In this document: positions 11,742 to 24,176 of the stretch, one piece after another | How the letters are laid out: every line of letters begins with the position of its first letter | How positions within the stretch are numbered: the stretch's first letter is position 1 | NCBI GenBank assembly: GCA_013397865.1 | Contig: VZTI01003898.1 | Location: forward strand, 319,468 to 383,467 | Length of the DNA stretch: 64,000 nucleotides | Source: Struthidea cinerea | Taxonomy: Eukaryota > Chordata > Aves > Passeriformes > Corcoracidae | Direction of reading: 5' to 3' | The notes under the pieces: generated by a model | The model's input: only the letters and a program-made list of their open reading frames with translations | What the model was told of the DNA's origin: nothing | Database searches by the model: none | Made by a program: the position numbers and the translations under genes

Positions 11742-14049
11742 CTCTCAGATTAGGTGGTGAGAAATTCAGCTACTATTACTTCAACTCACTATTTCTTGGC
11801 ATACAGAATAATGTTAAATAGACACCAATAGATGTCTTCAGTTGCTTGAAAAGTTTCTTTGAAATCATCGAGCTTGTGTTGTTGCAATTCAGACTGAATA
11901 ACTTAAGTTGGAAAACCACTATATTATTTAGATATCTGTTCATGGACGTAGGTGCATTGCTCTGAGTGGATCAGAAAACGCTCATTCTAATCATATTTAT
12001 TATGCAGTAAAACATTGAGATTACAGAAATTAGTCTTACTCAAAAAGGAATTCCCTTAGAGGATTTATGCAATATAGAAAATGAGAATACTAAATCATGG
12101 TTCTTCTGACAGGCTTGAGCCGAAAAAACAATTCATAGAAAACTACTCAAAAGTACAAGGCATTAAAAAAGAACTGTGACATCTGCAGAGATTTTTACCA
12201 AGTTATTCAGTAGGAAATATAATGGCACACCTTTGAGGTAATACAGAAGAGAGTCATCATACCACTTTATATTACCTATGAGCTTTCCAGTATGTGCATT
12301 CATGTGTTTCTTGTAGGACAACAGAACACCATCTTTCTACAATGATGTTTATATTTAGAACATTTTAAAAGGTTTGACCTGAACATAGTTCTAAGAGAGA
12401 CCACCTGGTCTGCTGAGTCAATGCCCTGCATTCACATCACATACCTCTTCTGATTAATTCCTGTCTCGTTTCATGTCCTTTTAAATGCAGACAAAATATT
12501 TCAAATTATCTTGCATTTATTTGCGCAGAAGGAGCACACATACAAGCAGGACTGTTCACAGCTGTGCTGCTGCATTCTACCTTGCACATTCCCACACCAC
12601 CACTAGAGCTTGAAGCAAGTGAACTGCATCCTTCCTTTTCTGTCCTGTGTATCCAAATATAAGGCTCCTCAGACCCAGGGATGAGCATAATTGCCCCATG
12701 CAATACTCACACTGGTGATAAAGATTCAGAAAGCAGATGGATCCCAGCGGGACTTCAGTGTTCAAGCTGCAGTTGAGAAGCCAGACATTAAGGCATAAAA
12801 ACCCCCCACATCCTAAATTCAGGATGCACTACAGAAGTAATAAATCACTGGATCCCAGGATGTCGCGGTTTTAGTGCTCTTTCAGAAGGTATCAGGGCTA
12901 CCATAGCTACAAAGTGTTACAAGCTACCACAAAGAAATGCAGTATGTACAACTCAAGGTATCAGCAGAAGGACAATGTTCTCAAGAAGTTCTCAAATTGT
13001 GTGGGATGATTTCCTAGTCCTGACACCAAAACAGTCCCCAAAGGGTCACATGAATTTAGGTCATTCCAGCTTCTCTCCTGCACATTCTTCAGTCACAGAA
13101 AAGGTCCAGAGAGTATGTTCCCAAGGTCATATTTCCATTTGGGGCATGAAGAACCCTCTCTGTTTTTCACAGCTCAGTAAGAGCTGTTCCCCACCCCTCC
13201 TATAATCCTCTCCTATCTGTAATCCCTCCATGGCTTTTCCAATCAATACTGTTTTTCTAATATCTCCAAAATTACTACATGGTTCCCAAGTTTAACTTGG
13301 CTGTGGAGAGGGAAAGCATGCAGATGTACTTTCTATGTTTTTCAGTGGTCTTTAAAGCAAACGGTACAATTCTGCTTATTCTCTTGAGGCCAGGTTTAGC
13401 CTACATGTCTTGAGCCACACTGGTACAACAGCAATTTTTTTTTCACATTGCCCTTTGTTCTTTTGCAAGTGGCTTGGATCAGAAGAGATGTGGGATGTGT
13501 ACAAAAAGTGTCTTCACATATTTCCCCATTCCTCATTCAAAGAAAACTGAGACAAAATCACTTCTCCTAAATACATGAATGCAACAAATGTAAAGCACTA
13601 GTTCTGGAAGGCGGTGAGGGGGCAGGCACAGGAAGGTGTTATTTTAAAAAAATGAGCAGATCAGTTGACTGGTTAAAAGATCATATACTGTTCTTCCAGA
13701 TGTCCCACCTTTGCATCCACAGTGCTCACTTCAAAATGTGAAAGTTTTATCTTACTCGTTTAGTAATACCCAGGCATTACCTTGAGGGCATTAATTTTTC
13801 CTCTGTATGTTTGTCTATGATATACAATTAAGGAGCAATTTTGTCTTTACTGTTGAATGCTTCCTTTCTTTTTCTGAAAATAATAGTTAATTCCTCATTC
13901 ATTGTTAATACTGTCGACTTTGTCTCTTTTAGGGTCTGAGCAGAGAAACTGAGAGGATTTATTTATTCTATTACAGATTACTACATCCATCAGATTTTTT
14001 TAAGGGCTTCCTTTCTCAGGAATTATTTCACTAAACAGATGTGTTGATG

Positions 14050-14066
14050 CTGCCACTCCGTGGCAG
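14050..14066. repeat. Short perfect inverted repeat (7-bp stem, 3-nt loop)
   Basis: CTGCCAC-TCC-GTGGCAG. The stem is perfect but short, and such a stem is expected by chance in 64 kb. Confidence 0.6.
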
Positions 14067-15349
14067 TGACGAGAGAAGTAAATCCAAAATATCTTTGTTT
14101 ACGTTGCCCTTAAAAAACTCTTGGAATGATTCCTAAGCTATATTAAATATCATACATACATTTTCTGTGTGCAGAACAAGAATTTGCTTATATAGTTCAG
14201 TTGCTCAAGTTCACATGCTCAAGGCATGAGCAAGCCGTGGCTGCAATTAAAGCCAGGATACTATTGCAGATTTCCCAAATAATACAAATACACTCAAGAG
14301 TAGAATTTGCTTCTTATTTATTCTGGGGCTTTTAAGACAGCATTGTTGCATAAAAAGAACAACCTAGTCTTCTTCCCATGCCCAGTGGAGATATTTGAAC
14401 TAGAGTTTCCTCTTTGCTTCACTTTGCTGGTATAATTCCATGTGAGGCAGAAAATACTCTTTGTACTCTGCTGCAGAACAAACTTTTTTTTTCTGGGTCA
14501 GTCAGCTAGCCAAATAATACTTATTTTTCTACTTTGCTGGAGCCCTTGTATATCTGTCAGGGCCAAAACATCTCCAGTCCCAAGAGCTGGTTTACTGCAG
14601 TAGAATATACAGAAATTTAAAAGCGACAACAGAAAGTGTTGATCTCGAGCAGAGAGGCAGCTGGCAGGCCTCTGTAATTAAATTCCTGGCACCTCTTGTA
14701 TGTTTTTATAATTTTCCCTCAGTCAGCAGATAAAACTAAAAGTGTCAGATCCCAGAATTCACTGCACATTCTTTTAAATAACACCATGTATTTGCCACTG
14801 CTCAGTTAGGCTCCCACAATTTTCCATTTACAAATATAGTTCATTAATTGTTTCTGAAATATCATTCCACACAAGATTTCAGGTCTTCAAGTGATGCAAG
14901 GTCTTCACACTCCCTCCCAGACACGGCCATACCAGCTGGTCCTGTCTATATCGAAGGCCCTCCTGCTTGGATCATGGCTTGACAGGATCACGTCACTCTG
15001 TACTTTAAAATGTATCTTTACTGATAAAGATTTCAATTAAAAATATCCAAGGAAAGGGTACAGCGAGACGAAAAAATTATATTTTCTAATAGTTTAACCA
15101 GAGTCTTTTTCTGTCCTACAACATAACTAATCTTCAGCAAAAGCCCTCTGTAACCTTGAATCTCTACACGGTTATGTGAATTAAATGTCAACATGATTCC
15201 TTTCCTCCACAGTCCCTTGGTTTCCTGGTAATAGTTCAAGCAACTATTGAAAGTATCTCTTGTGTTTTGTTTTCTGCACTCTCTGTACTTGTTTCTGCCA
15301 TTTTTTTTTTAGCATGGTGCTGATGAAGAATCTTCAAGCTACTGAACCT

Positions 15350-15878
15350 CAGCTATGGTTACATTACTGTATCATGGAAATTCAGTTCTGGTCTCCACAG
15401 TTCAAGACCAGATGTTACTGGAGAGGCTCCAGTAGAGACCACATAGATGATTTGGGGTCTGGAACATCTCTTATGAGGATAAACTGGGGGAGCTTAGCAT
15501 TTTTAGTCTAGAAAAGAGAAGACTGAAAGAAGATCTCATCAAAACATACAAATATCTCAAAGGCGGGTGCCAAGAGGATGGTGCCAGACTCTCTTCAGTG
15601 GTGCCCAGCAACAGTATGAGGAGCAAAAGCCATAAAATAAAACACAAGATGTTCCACCTCAATATGAGGAAGAACTTCTTTGCATTGAGGGTAGCTGAGC
15701 ACTGGATCAGGCTGTCCGGAATTCATGGAGTCTCCCTGTCTGGAGATATTTAAAACCCACCTAGATGGATTCCAGTGTCACCTGCTCCAGGTGACCCTGC
15801 CTTGGCAGGGGGTATTGGACAGGATGTTCTCCAGAGGTCCCTTCCCACCCTAAAAATTCTGTGATTCTGTGATTCTGT
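15350..15878 (+). mobile_element. CR1 LINE, 3' part (ORF2 C-terminus, 3' UTR and tail)
   Basis: The left part resembles the CR1 ORF2 C-terminus with frame breaks: TTCAGTTCTGGTCTCCACAG corresponds to the conserved QFW(A/S)PQ residues, followed by CTGGAACATCTCTTATGAGG for the GLE.LSYEE segment. GAGGAAGAACTTCTTTGCA stands for the MRKNFF motif, and a 'cccttcccaccc' block leads into the tail ATTCTGTGATTCTGTGATTCTGT ending at 15878. That octamer tail is diagnostic of CR1. Multiple stops and indels show it is dead. The left boundary is uncertain: resemblance starts between about 15315 and 15380. Confidence 0.88.
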
Positions 15879-17349
15879 TGTCATCTTAGAGGACCAATGG
15901 GCTAAACCTCATTATTGGAGGAAAACCTATCTCAACAGTAAACCTCTCTGCCTTAGAAGGGTAGTCAGGTAAGACCTCGGATTAAAATGGCCAGTATCAC
16001 AAAGCGAGTAGAACTTCATTAAAGTGCTGAAATTTCCATAAGATGGTTTGCAAGATGCCTTAAAATCTTACCAATATCTTGTTTCTGCATCACTGAGAAA
16101 TGGCTTTCTTCTCCAGCATTCTTTCACACATGCCCTTATAAAAGACAGTTGCACTGAGTCCTAAATTGATCTAAATTTTGCATTCTTAAGTGAAAAGTAA
16201 GAATCTGCTTCAAAATCGTTATTTTCTAGATCTTTCTTCAGAATGTAAACCTGGAATGCAAATACCATGTCCCAGAATATAATAATAGAATATCCGAGAC
16301 CCTTAAATAAGGAACTGCAGCACACATGTGAAATTTATTGTTGGGTTCTGTAATTGTATTAGATAAATTTTCCTGGAATGGGTACCTTAAAGTGATAGAC
16401 TTAATTTTGCAGTCAATTATTATTTTTATTTACTCTATCTGATTATAAAGCAGAAGAAAAAAATGAATAAATTCTAAAGTGCAGAAGATTCTGAGGACGG
16501 CACCAGCCCTGACATAAACTTTGAGAATATTTATATAATCAGTTCAAGTAGCCAATTGACACTACAGCAATTTTCATGATTCCTTCTGTGAGTGCAATAC
16601 CAAGAAGGACACATTATGTGTGCTGTAGAGAGACCAACATTCTGTCAAAGAAACTCATGGTGTACGGTGCCAAATGCACCTGGAATAAAGGACACCGGCT
16701 ACCTTTACACACCCTTCACTTTATGCCCCTGTTCACCTGAGCATTCTGTCATTTTGTTACCACATGTGTAGAGACAAACTTTGTCTGCTGTTGGGTAGTA
16801 GCAACCATGCCCTGCTTTTTAAAAAGGTCTGCTCTTGTGTTGTAAGATACCTCTCATATTGATGTCTTGATTCGCTTTATCTAACAACCCTTCATTCAAA
16901 GACACAGTATGTCTTCTACGCAAGCAGAAAACTAGAATTACCTAGATTGTTGCTTCATTTAAAGTTATTTTCTTCAAACCTATCTCCCAGAAGGCATTGC
17001 CCTCTTATAAACTGGCTGCACTTATTTGCTTACTACTCCATAAACTGTACTGGAGATACCCACTAATTCAAAACATACTCAGAATGAAAATTATGCAGAA
17101 AATATACAGAAATGCAATAGGGGATTATCATTAATTCTGTTGACACTTCAAAACACTAGGTTTGCACCTGCTCTGCTATATCCAAGATAGCACAAGGCTA
17201 AAATACCAGCAGAATTTCTGGCAGAATATCCTACAGCAAGTACAAGAGGAAGAGCATTTCTATTCACCACAAAGACTGAGAAAAAAATATTACTGGTGTC
17301 AATGGTTGTGCAGGATGCCCAGGGCAGACCATGCTCCGTAAAACATAAA
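15879..17349. other. Unique stretch between two CR1 copies
   Basis: AT-rich and stop-dense. No repeat, RNA gene or exon was recognised. Confidence 0.55.
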
Positions 17350-17690
17350 ACACCTCCAACACCTTATCATTCTCTGCCTGAATGGAGGTTGTATCCAGGT
17401 GGGGGTCGGCCTCTTCTCCCAGGCAACTAATGAGAGGAGAGGGAACATAGTCTCAAACTGTGCCACAGAGTGTTGAACATTAGGAGGAATTTCTTCACAG
17501 AAATGGTGATTAAACATTGGAATGGGCTGCCCAAGGAGGTGGTGCAGTCACCATCCCTGGAGGTGTTTAAGATAAGACTGGGTGTGGCACTCGGTGCCAT
17601 GGTCCAGTTGACAGGGTGATGTTCGGTCAAAGGTTGGACTCAATGATTTTAGAGGTCTTTTCCAACATACTTTATTCTGTGATTCTGTGA
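17350..17690 (+). mobile_element. CR1 LINE, 3' end fragment (forward)
   Basis: This contains GTGGGGGTCGGCCTCTTCTC, then GGAGGAATTTCTTCACAGAA, ATTGGAATGGGCTGCCCAAG and CCCTGGAGGTGTTTAAGA. These encode the CR1 ORF2 C-terminal R(K/R)NFFT...W..LP.E....PSLE.FK pattern, here with stops. It continues through the 3' UTR to the tail ATTCTGTGATTCTGTGA at 17690. Sequence back to about 17303 may belong to the same copy but is more diverged. It lies in the same orientation as the copy at 15350-15878 but has different 3' UTR wording, so it is an independent insertion of another subfamily rather than a duplication. Confidence 0.88.
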
Positions 17691-20600
17691 AATCTCCTGC
17701 CCAGTCTGCTACAACAGTGATTCTGTGCTCCCTCTCATTAAGCTCTCTGCAAATATGTAAACTAACACAGATTTATTGCTCAAAATACAGTTTCTACACT
17801 TCTTTTGTTTTCTATATGATCATGCTTCCTATTCTTGTAGTGCCAAATCAGTCTAGAAATTTAAAAGCAGACTGTCATATTTGAAACTATAAGACATTTG
17901 AAGTAGTCTGCAGGTCTGACTTTTGTAACAGAACAAAGTGCAGGTGATTATAAGTTAATTTTACGTAAAATAATTCCAATAGTTTCCAGCAACCAATATA
18001 AGAGTAGCTCATGATATGCCACCATGATATAGTTTAAAACTGAATGAAATTAACTATTTTTCATTAGCATGATGAAGTTTCAACTCTCCCTTCGGTTTGA
18101 AAAAGTTCTTGTTGTGTGATAAACCTCAAAGCACCCTCCAACAGATAGAACTTAACCCAAACCTGATTCCTGGTTTGTACACTTATTTAAGATAAGTAAA
18201 GTTATATCAATGTTGTTACTTTCAAATCAAGAACGCTTATCATTAAGCGTGATGCTTCGTAACTTCAAAAACCTTCACCTATTTTGAAAACTGTCACTTA
18301 AGATACATAAATAAACCCCTCAAAACAACAAAAAACATTTTCACACTGTTTACTGCAGGCTTCATTTCGGCCTCGATATTATTCACATTCTAATGAATAC
18401 TGAAATGAATCCCAAAAGGGTAATGTGTGAGTTTCAGGTGACTTTTTCCAACTATAGAGATGTGAACTGAAATAAATTATGCAGAAGCCAAAGTAATTGG
18501 AATCGCTTTCTAGAAACTCACAGTTCAAGGCTGGGATATTTATAATTCTAAAGACATCATGTTATGGCTGCTCAGGCCATTTGACATGAGAAGAAGGTTA
18601 GGAAGGCTTAAGAGCAGAATGTCAAATAGAAGCAAGGTAAAAGCACAGAACCAGGAGCTACAAGTTAGAAATAATTTTCATCACTATTTTTTTACGTGAC
18701 TATCTAATTTTCATGTCTCAGTTTAGCCAGTAATATCTTTCACATATTTAACAAAGATTCACCTAATTACTGAACTTCCTGTTTTCAAAAATCATGTACA
18801 ATTTCAGAACTTCAGGTAATCTAAAGACTTTATGATCACTTAATCAGAAATTATATGTTCAGTCAAAAACTTGCTTTCAGTCTGCTTATGACCTTACGAC
18901 AAACGCCTTTAACCAGCTTAGGGAGCACAAGGACAACACAGAGTACCAGTGTGACTTATTAATTTGCTTAGATATCTCTCACATGCCGAAGTGAGTGGGA
19001 AGATGCTGTGATTCTAATTATCAGGTCAGGCAGCAACAGCATTTCTGAAAACTTCCTAGGAGAAGACTGGAGACCAGAAGAATGCTGAAGTGTTTTGCTG
19101 CAAATGATCAAACACAGACATGATGTTTGATACATCCTCTTTCAAAGTAATTATTGAGGACAGTAGGCAGTTTTCAGTACAGTCTCTAACTGAAGGCTCT
19201 GAAACCTGGCAGAGTACTGTTATGAGGACTAATTGCTTAAGGTCTGTAAAAGGTTTTAAGCACAGAGTCATATAAACACTAAGTGGCATTATTTTTTTAA
19301 TAGAAAAAGGTCGAGTCATATTTTCATTTTTCTTTGCCATAGGCAGCTACAGAACATCTGCTTTCCTTACAAATACATGAATAGATGTGAGTTATGAGAT
19401 CAAAACTTTATGGTGAAAAACTAGAGCTGTCTTTTTCTGTATACGGCACATAATTCATGTTTGGAACTCGCTGCCACAAGTCATTGCAGAGTTAAAAAAT
19501 AGATTAAAACAAAAGAGTTTATATACTTGTTGCTGGTTTTTGCTGTATTAATTAATATGACAATATATAAAATTACAGTCACCAAGTTACGGATTCCTCA
19601 AAAAATCAGATTATCAGAAAAGAGATCATCAGCATCTACACATTTGACAGGACTATGTCAAGTATGTCAAAATAACTCCCAGCAAGTGAGACATCAAAAA
19701 TTACTTCCTAATATGGAACTAAATCCTTCTTAAAAAAACAAGAATTTTTAAAGCTGTCTAAAGATAATAATAATATATCAGGGCTTTTACCAAAGCACTT
19801 CATTATATAAGATCACCACCAATTACCCATGATCAAATCAAACCTCTTTTTTAAGGGAAGAACCTTATGTAAAACTATGGACATTTATTTTTAACCTGGT
19901 GGGGAAGAAATAACCAAACATATTGTTTGAGTGCTGGCCTGCATCCCTACTGAATGTCTTTCATGATGTAAACCTCTAAAAATTAAGATACAATAGCAAA
20001 GGAAATTCACTGCCCAACTACTTCATAGCTCAGCTGAATGGGGCTGCCAGAACTCTCGTGGCAAGGTGTGGGGTGCTGTACCAGCTTTCCCAGGAGAGCA
20101 GCAGGACAGAAAACCTGACTACTTCTAAGCTCAGCATTCAAAAATTCTGACAGGACTTTTTAATGTGATACAGAAACGTTTCCTATTTCACCAGCTGAGT
20201 ATTAGAGGAGACATCATCTTTCTCATCATTAGGGTGAAACCCTAATGCAACACTGAACACCAATCTTGTGAAAATAGGGGGGTTTTTCAGCACTTGGTTG
20301 ATTTAAAGATGGCTAAATATGAAAGAGGTCCTTGGGGCCTTTAGAAAGAGAACCATCCAGCAATCCATACACATGACAGAGAATATAATTTGGGACAATC
20401 ATTATTATAACCAGTAAAGAAACACAAAAATCTGTTCCTTAATCTGAAGTTACTTAAAGTAATTTTATTACCACATCATTTTAGAATATAACACCCCACT
20501 GGCAACAGATTGTTACTGAAATCACTTCTCACCTGTTACATTTAAAGTGTCACTCTCATTAAAATGTACTAAATTGTTATCACTGTGCTGAAAAAGCAAT

Positions 20601-23353
20601 ATAAAGAATTTTTAACTTGGGCAAGTACTTCAATTTTCTCTACCACAGGAAGGCACTAGAAGTTACAATTTCTTTGCTTCATATCTGATTTTGTTAATTT
20701 TTCTAGTCATACTTGCTTCAAGGATTCTGTAATCCATGGGCACATTTTTTTGTGAAACAGCTGTAAAATTGCCTGTCCCAATACCAGGGAGCTAATGCTT
20801 CTAAGGGGCAGCACTACACCACAGCCGCTACTGTCAGCCTCAAGTTCATCTGTTAACAATTATATGTCATTACTAAAAGCCTCGACAAAGGATCACACAA
20901 AATCTCCCAATGTCTTGATGAAAAAAAACCACAAACAAAGAGATCTGAATGAAGAAGATGGGAGTGAAGAAATGAAGAAGCCTTTAGAAGGTATTGTAGG
21001 AAATTATGCAAATACACAACTACTTTCTCTTACTTTATTGACTAAAGGCATTGTGTTGAGCCAAGGCAGTGGACAGACCCTGAACAGACTTCAGCTGCGA
21101 CCACAGGCTTCTTTCTGAAAGACCCTGAGCAAGACAACTTCTTCAGGTCATTGTATTCTGTTTTTTGTCTACTCATGGATTGTTCCCACAGCCACAACCT
21201 TTCACAGGTAAGTAACACAATATGGGGGTTGGTCCCCTAGTCTCAGATCCACTACATGGGATACATATCAAAAAGTGGAATTACAAAATATTTTTGTAAT
21301 ATTGCTGTTGAAAAGTGTTCTCAGAACACACAAAGCCACCTTTACTTGAAGGAAAATGTTTGGAATATTTTGTTTTGACTTCAAATCAAAATCAGAGCAT
21401 AAATTAGAAGAGATATTAAAAGGAAAATAAAAATATATATGCCACCATGATTTAACTTTTTAAAATGTAAATTCTTTCATTCAAAATTTGGAAGAATTTA
21501 GACACCACTAATTTAAAGGAAGAGGAAGACAAGAAACAATTACTCTCCTTCTAGTCCAGTGGATGGATCACATCCCCATCTTACAGAAAATCTGAGACCA
21601 AGTCTCACCTCTGTTTTTTTTCTAAGTCATATTCTTCAAAATTCCATTACTCAGGCAAATGTCCTAGTTGTCAGCATATACTGATGCTGGCACCACTTTC
21701 TCTTCCTCCCTGGCTTTGTGAAAGACTCCTAAGTTACATCATGGCTTAAAGCCCAGCTTCATTAAAAATAAAGAAATAAGAACCCTAACTAGGAACTGGA
21801 AGTTAAACCACTTTTTTTGAGTAAAGGTCTCATTTTTGAGAAAGTGCCCACAAGCAGATTTTTTTATCATTTTTAAAGAAAATTTTTTCCTTTTTTTTTA
21901 TAACATCATCAACTGACCTGAAAAGAGTGACTAGCAACATGAGAATCTATATAAGAAATTAGTTTGAGGTATAGAAAAGTGATGCTGGTCTAGGACCTAG
22001 GCGGCATAAATAATGATTATTATATTCAAATTAAGTACCAATATTTTTAAAAGCATTTTTTAAAATGTTTTTAAAATGTTTTAAATATATTTCAAGAAGA
22101 AAAAGAAGAAGAATATTTTTAATGATTTTTAAAACCATCTTTTCTTCAAATTAATTATTTTGTTTAAGTTTATTATCTAGTAAAATCAGAGGACATCTTA
22201 AATGAAAAAAAAAAATTTTAAAATTTAAACTTTCCTTTCTACAAGGCAAAGATCAACTGAAACAATTGATAAATTTTACACTACTTTTAGCTGTCAGTTT
22301 CTAAAAACAGCAATTAAAGTTACACTTTTTGTGCAAGAAATTGACCTGGAATATCTAACATCTTTTCTCATTTCTTATCTCCTGCCCATCCCAGGTGATT
22401 TTGAAAATCCACTCCGAGGGACACAAGGGAATAAAAGGAAATATTTCTAGGACAGATGGATTTTTGCCAAAATGGCAACAACTTTAAAGGTTTTGTCAAT
22501 GGAATTAACTCAGAAAATCCAGAATAAAAAGGGGAAAATACAGCAGAAGGCATGAAGATTTTCCACATATGCATCATCCCCGTGTATCTGGTATATACAT
22601 CAATATACAGAGTGGAAGTAGACTGCAAGCTTTCACCCTGAATCAGGGGAACTTGAAATATATCCACAGAAATTATATACAAAGCTCATTAGAATTTTTT
22701 AAAAAGCCATGCTTAAATTTAATTTTAAATGAAAAAACACCTTGGCAATTAATGAGAAAGAAAGGTTAATGTGGAACATAAATTTTAAACCTTTTTTTCT
22801 TATGCTTTCTGAAGTAATCTTCCACAGCAAACAAAAGGTTAAATACAGTCTTTTCCCCTGAGCAGGACAGGATTATTCACAGGGGATGCCAAAGTACAGC
22901 TTACAGTAGGAGGTGATCGCCTCTGATCTCAGCTGGGCCATATTGGTGGCTCTTCCCTCATACAGAGCAAAAGGTAGTGTTCCACACATGACAGAGAAAT
23001 AAATGGGATGTTATGTGTCTCCTGTCTTTGCTGGTATTAGACTTGTGGCTACTACTTAACTGAATAGGACTTCATTGATGTGGATGGTACAGGAGAAAGA
23101 AATGGTAGCATCCCAAGCTGTTGTAGGTCATAAGATGGCTTGGTTAATTTTATTGGATCAGCACAAAAAAACCCCTAAAAATAAAACATAGGACACAATC
23201 CAAGTTACCTCTGCTCTTAAATTAATATTTCTGTTTCTGCCAAATGGAAGGAGCCTATTTATCAATGTGAAACTTCATTTACTATGATAAAAAATGAGCT
23301 TTCAATGAAATGTAATGAGATTTCAAAATATATCAAAGTATCAGTACACTGAC
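17691..23353. other. Unique AT-rich stretch, no gene recognised
   Basis: Mostly anonymous sequence, with very AT-rich low-complexity patches around 22010-22230. The longest open frame (107 codons at 20795-21118, plus) has no recognisable domain. One ancient LINE scrap inside is listed separately. Confidence 0.55.
19440..19510 (+). mobile_element. Ancient CR1/L3-like LINE scrap
   Basis: TTTGGAACTCGCTGCCACAA followed by a segment like 'gtcattgcagagttaaaaa' resembles the C-terminal W(N/S)SLP..V......S...FK motif of chicken-repeat and L3-type LINEs. It is short and decayed. The family is unassigned and the match could be fortuitous. Confidence 0.4.
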
Positions 23354-23662
23354 CTATTTTGGGATAACACTGGTTTTGAAAGTCATTCTTTCCCAGGCAA
23401 TTAAATTCTCTTGAATGGCAAGGCTGTATCTATTAACCTTCATAGACACCATAATATTTGGGCTTTCCTTGTTGTCCTTGACATTCTCAGCATAGGTTGA
23501 AAAATAAAGCCTAGTGATCTTCTCATTTCTAGCTGTTAGGGAAATTTTGTTGTACCGACTTTCCTTGCCCCTTCCTTCTGGGACAGGGTTCCTGATGCCA
23601 GTTCGCATCAGTTTTGGCACTGAAGAAGTTACATGAGTATCACTGCTGCTGAAAAACATCAC
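23354..23662 (-). other. Unassigned open frame, 102 codons (minus strand)
   Basis: I do not recognise this frame. The translation is mixed-composition and hydrophilic, without a signal peptide, membrane segment or domain motif. A passable splice-acceptor-like sequence (TTTTTCAG) lies on the minus strand near the frame start. AG|GTCAGT follows its stop, but the stop precedes the donor, so an internal exon in this frame is not simple. At this AT content, open runs of about 100 codons are expected by chance several times per window. It is listed only because it lies outside the repeats. Confidence 0.15.
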
Positions 23663-23762
23663 CTCTGAAAATCTGACAGTTTCTAGCGTCGCCTATAGGA
23701 CGCTCAGAACAATAATCAAGATGCTCCCTGTACTCTGCTCATGTTTGGCACAGTGTAACTAA

Positions 23763-23820
23763 CCTAAAAATACCTCCAAATACCTAAAATACCTAAAAAT
23801 ACCTACAAAATACCTCCAAA
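23763..23820. repeat. Short imperfect tandem repeat (unit about 8-11 bp, consensus TACCTAAAA)
   Basis: About six units that vary between ACCTAAAAAT, ACCTCCAAAT, ACCTAAAAT and ACCTACAAAAT run head to tail. Confidence 0.8.
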
Positions 23821-24157
23821 CAAGGATAATTGCTCTTCCGTTCCCCAGGTCTTCCCTTCAACAAGACACAATGTCTGAGCAAAAATGCATTTTCTTACTC
23901 ATTCAAAGCCCAAACACATAGTCTCACAAAATTTATGTACTGATTAGAAGCTCTTTGCCAAGTCTTGAAATTTTACAGCAAACAAATCCTCAAGAGACAT
24001 TTTACTCAAAAATCCATTATCATGAACTATAACATCACAGAGCCCTACACAGCTAAATATTTTTCCCAGATATATACAGAAAATCAGTACCCTAACATGT
24101 CTAGATTTCAGATTTAAAATCAGTAAAGAACACTAGGAGCAATATCAAGTTGACTGC

Positions 24158-24176
24158 TTTTTTTTTTTTTTTTTTT
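24158..24176. repeat. Poly-T run (19 T)
   Basis: A 19-base homopolymer. On the minus strand it would be a poly-A tract, but no processed gene or retroposon body is visible on its left side as read on that strand. Confidence 0.9.

Larger units (their letters stand above)
3110..15349. other. Long unique AT-rich stretch, no gene recognised
   Basis: About 12 kb with only short open frames. The longest, 141 codons at 8632-9057 on the plus strand, has low-information composition, no domain that I recognise and no supporting splice or promoter context, so I do not call it. Several places vaguely resemble very old CR1 3' ends but are too decayed to call. Small simple repeats and palindromes are listed separately. 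It could be intergenic DNA or an intron. Confidence 0.55.

Noticed and set aside
12862..12960. Possible LTR start (TGTCGCGGTTTTAG)
   Set aside because: The first bases resemble a bird LTR start, but no matching end, polyadenylation signal or target duplication was found.
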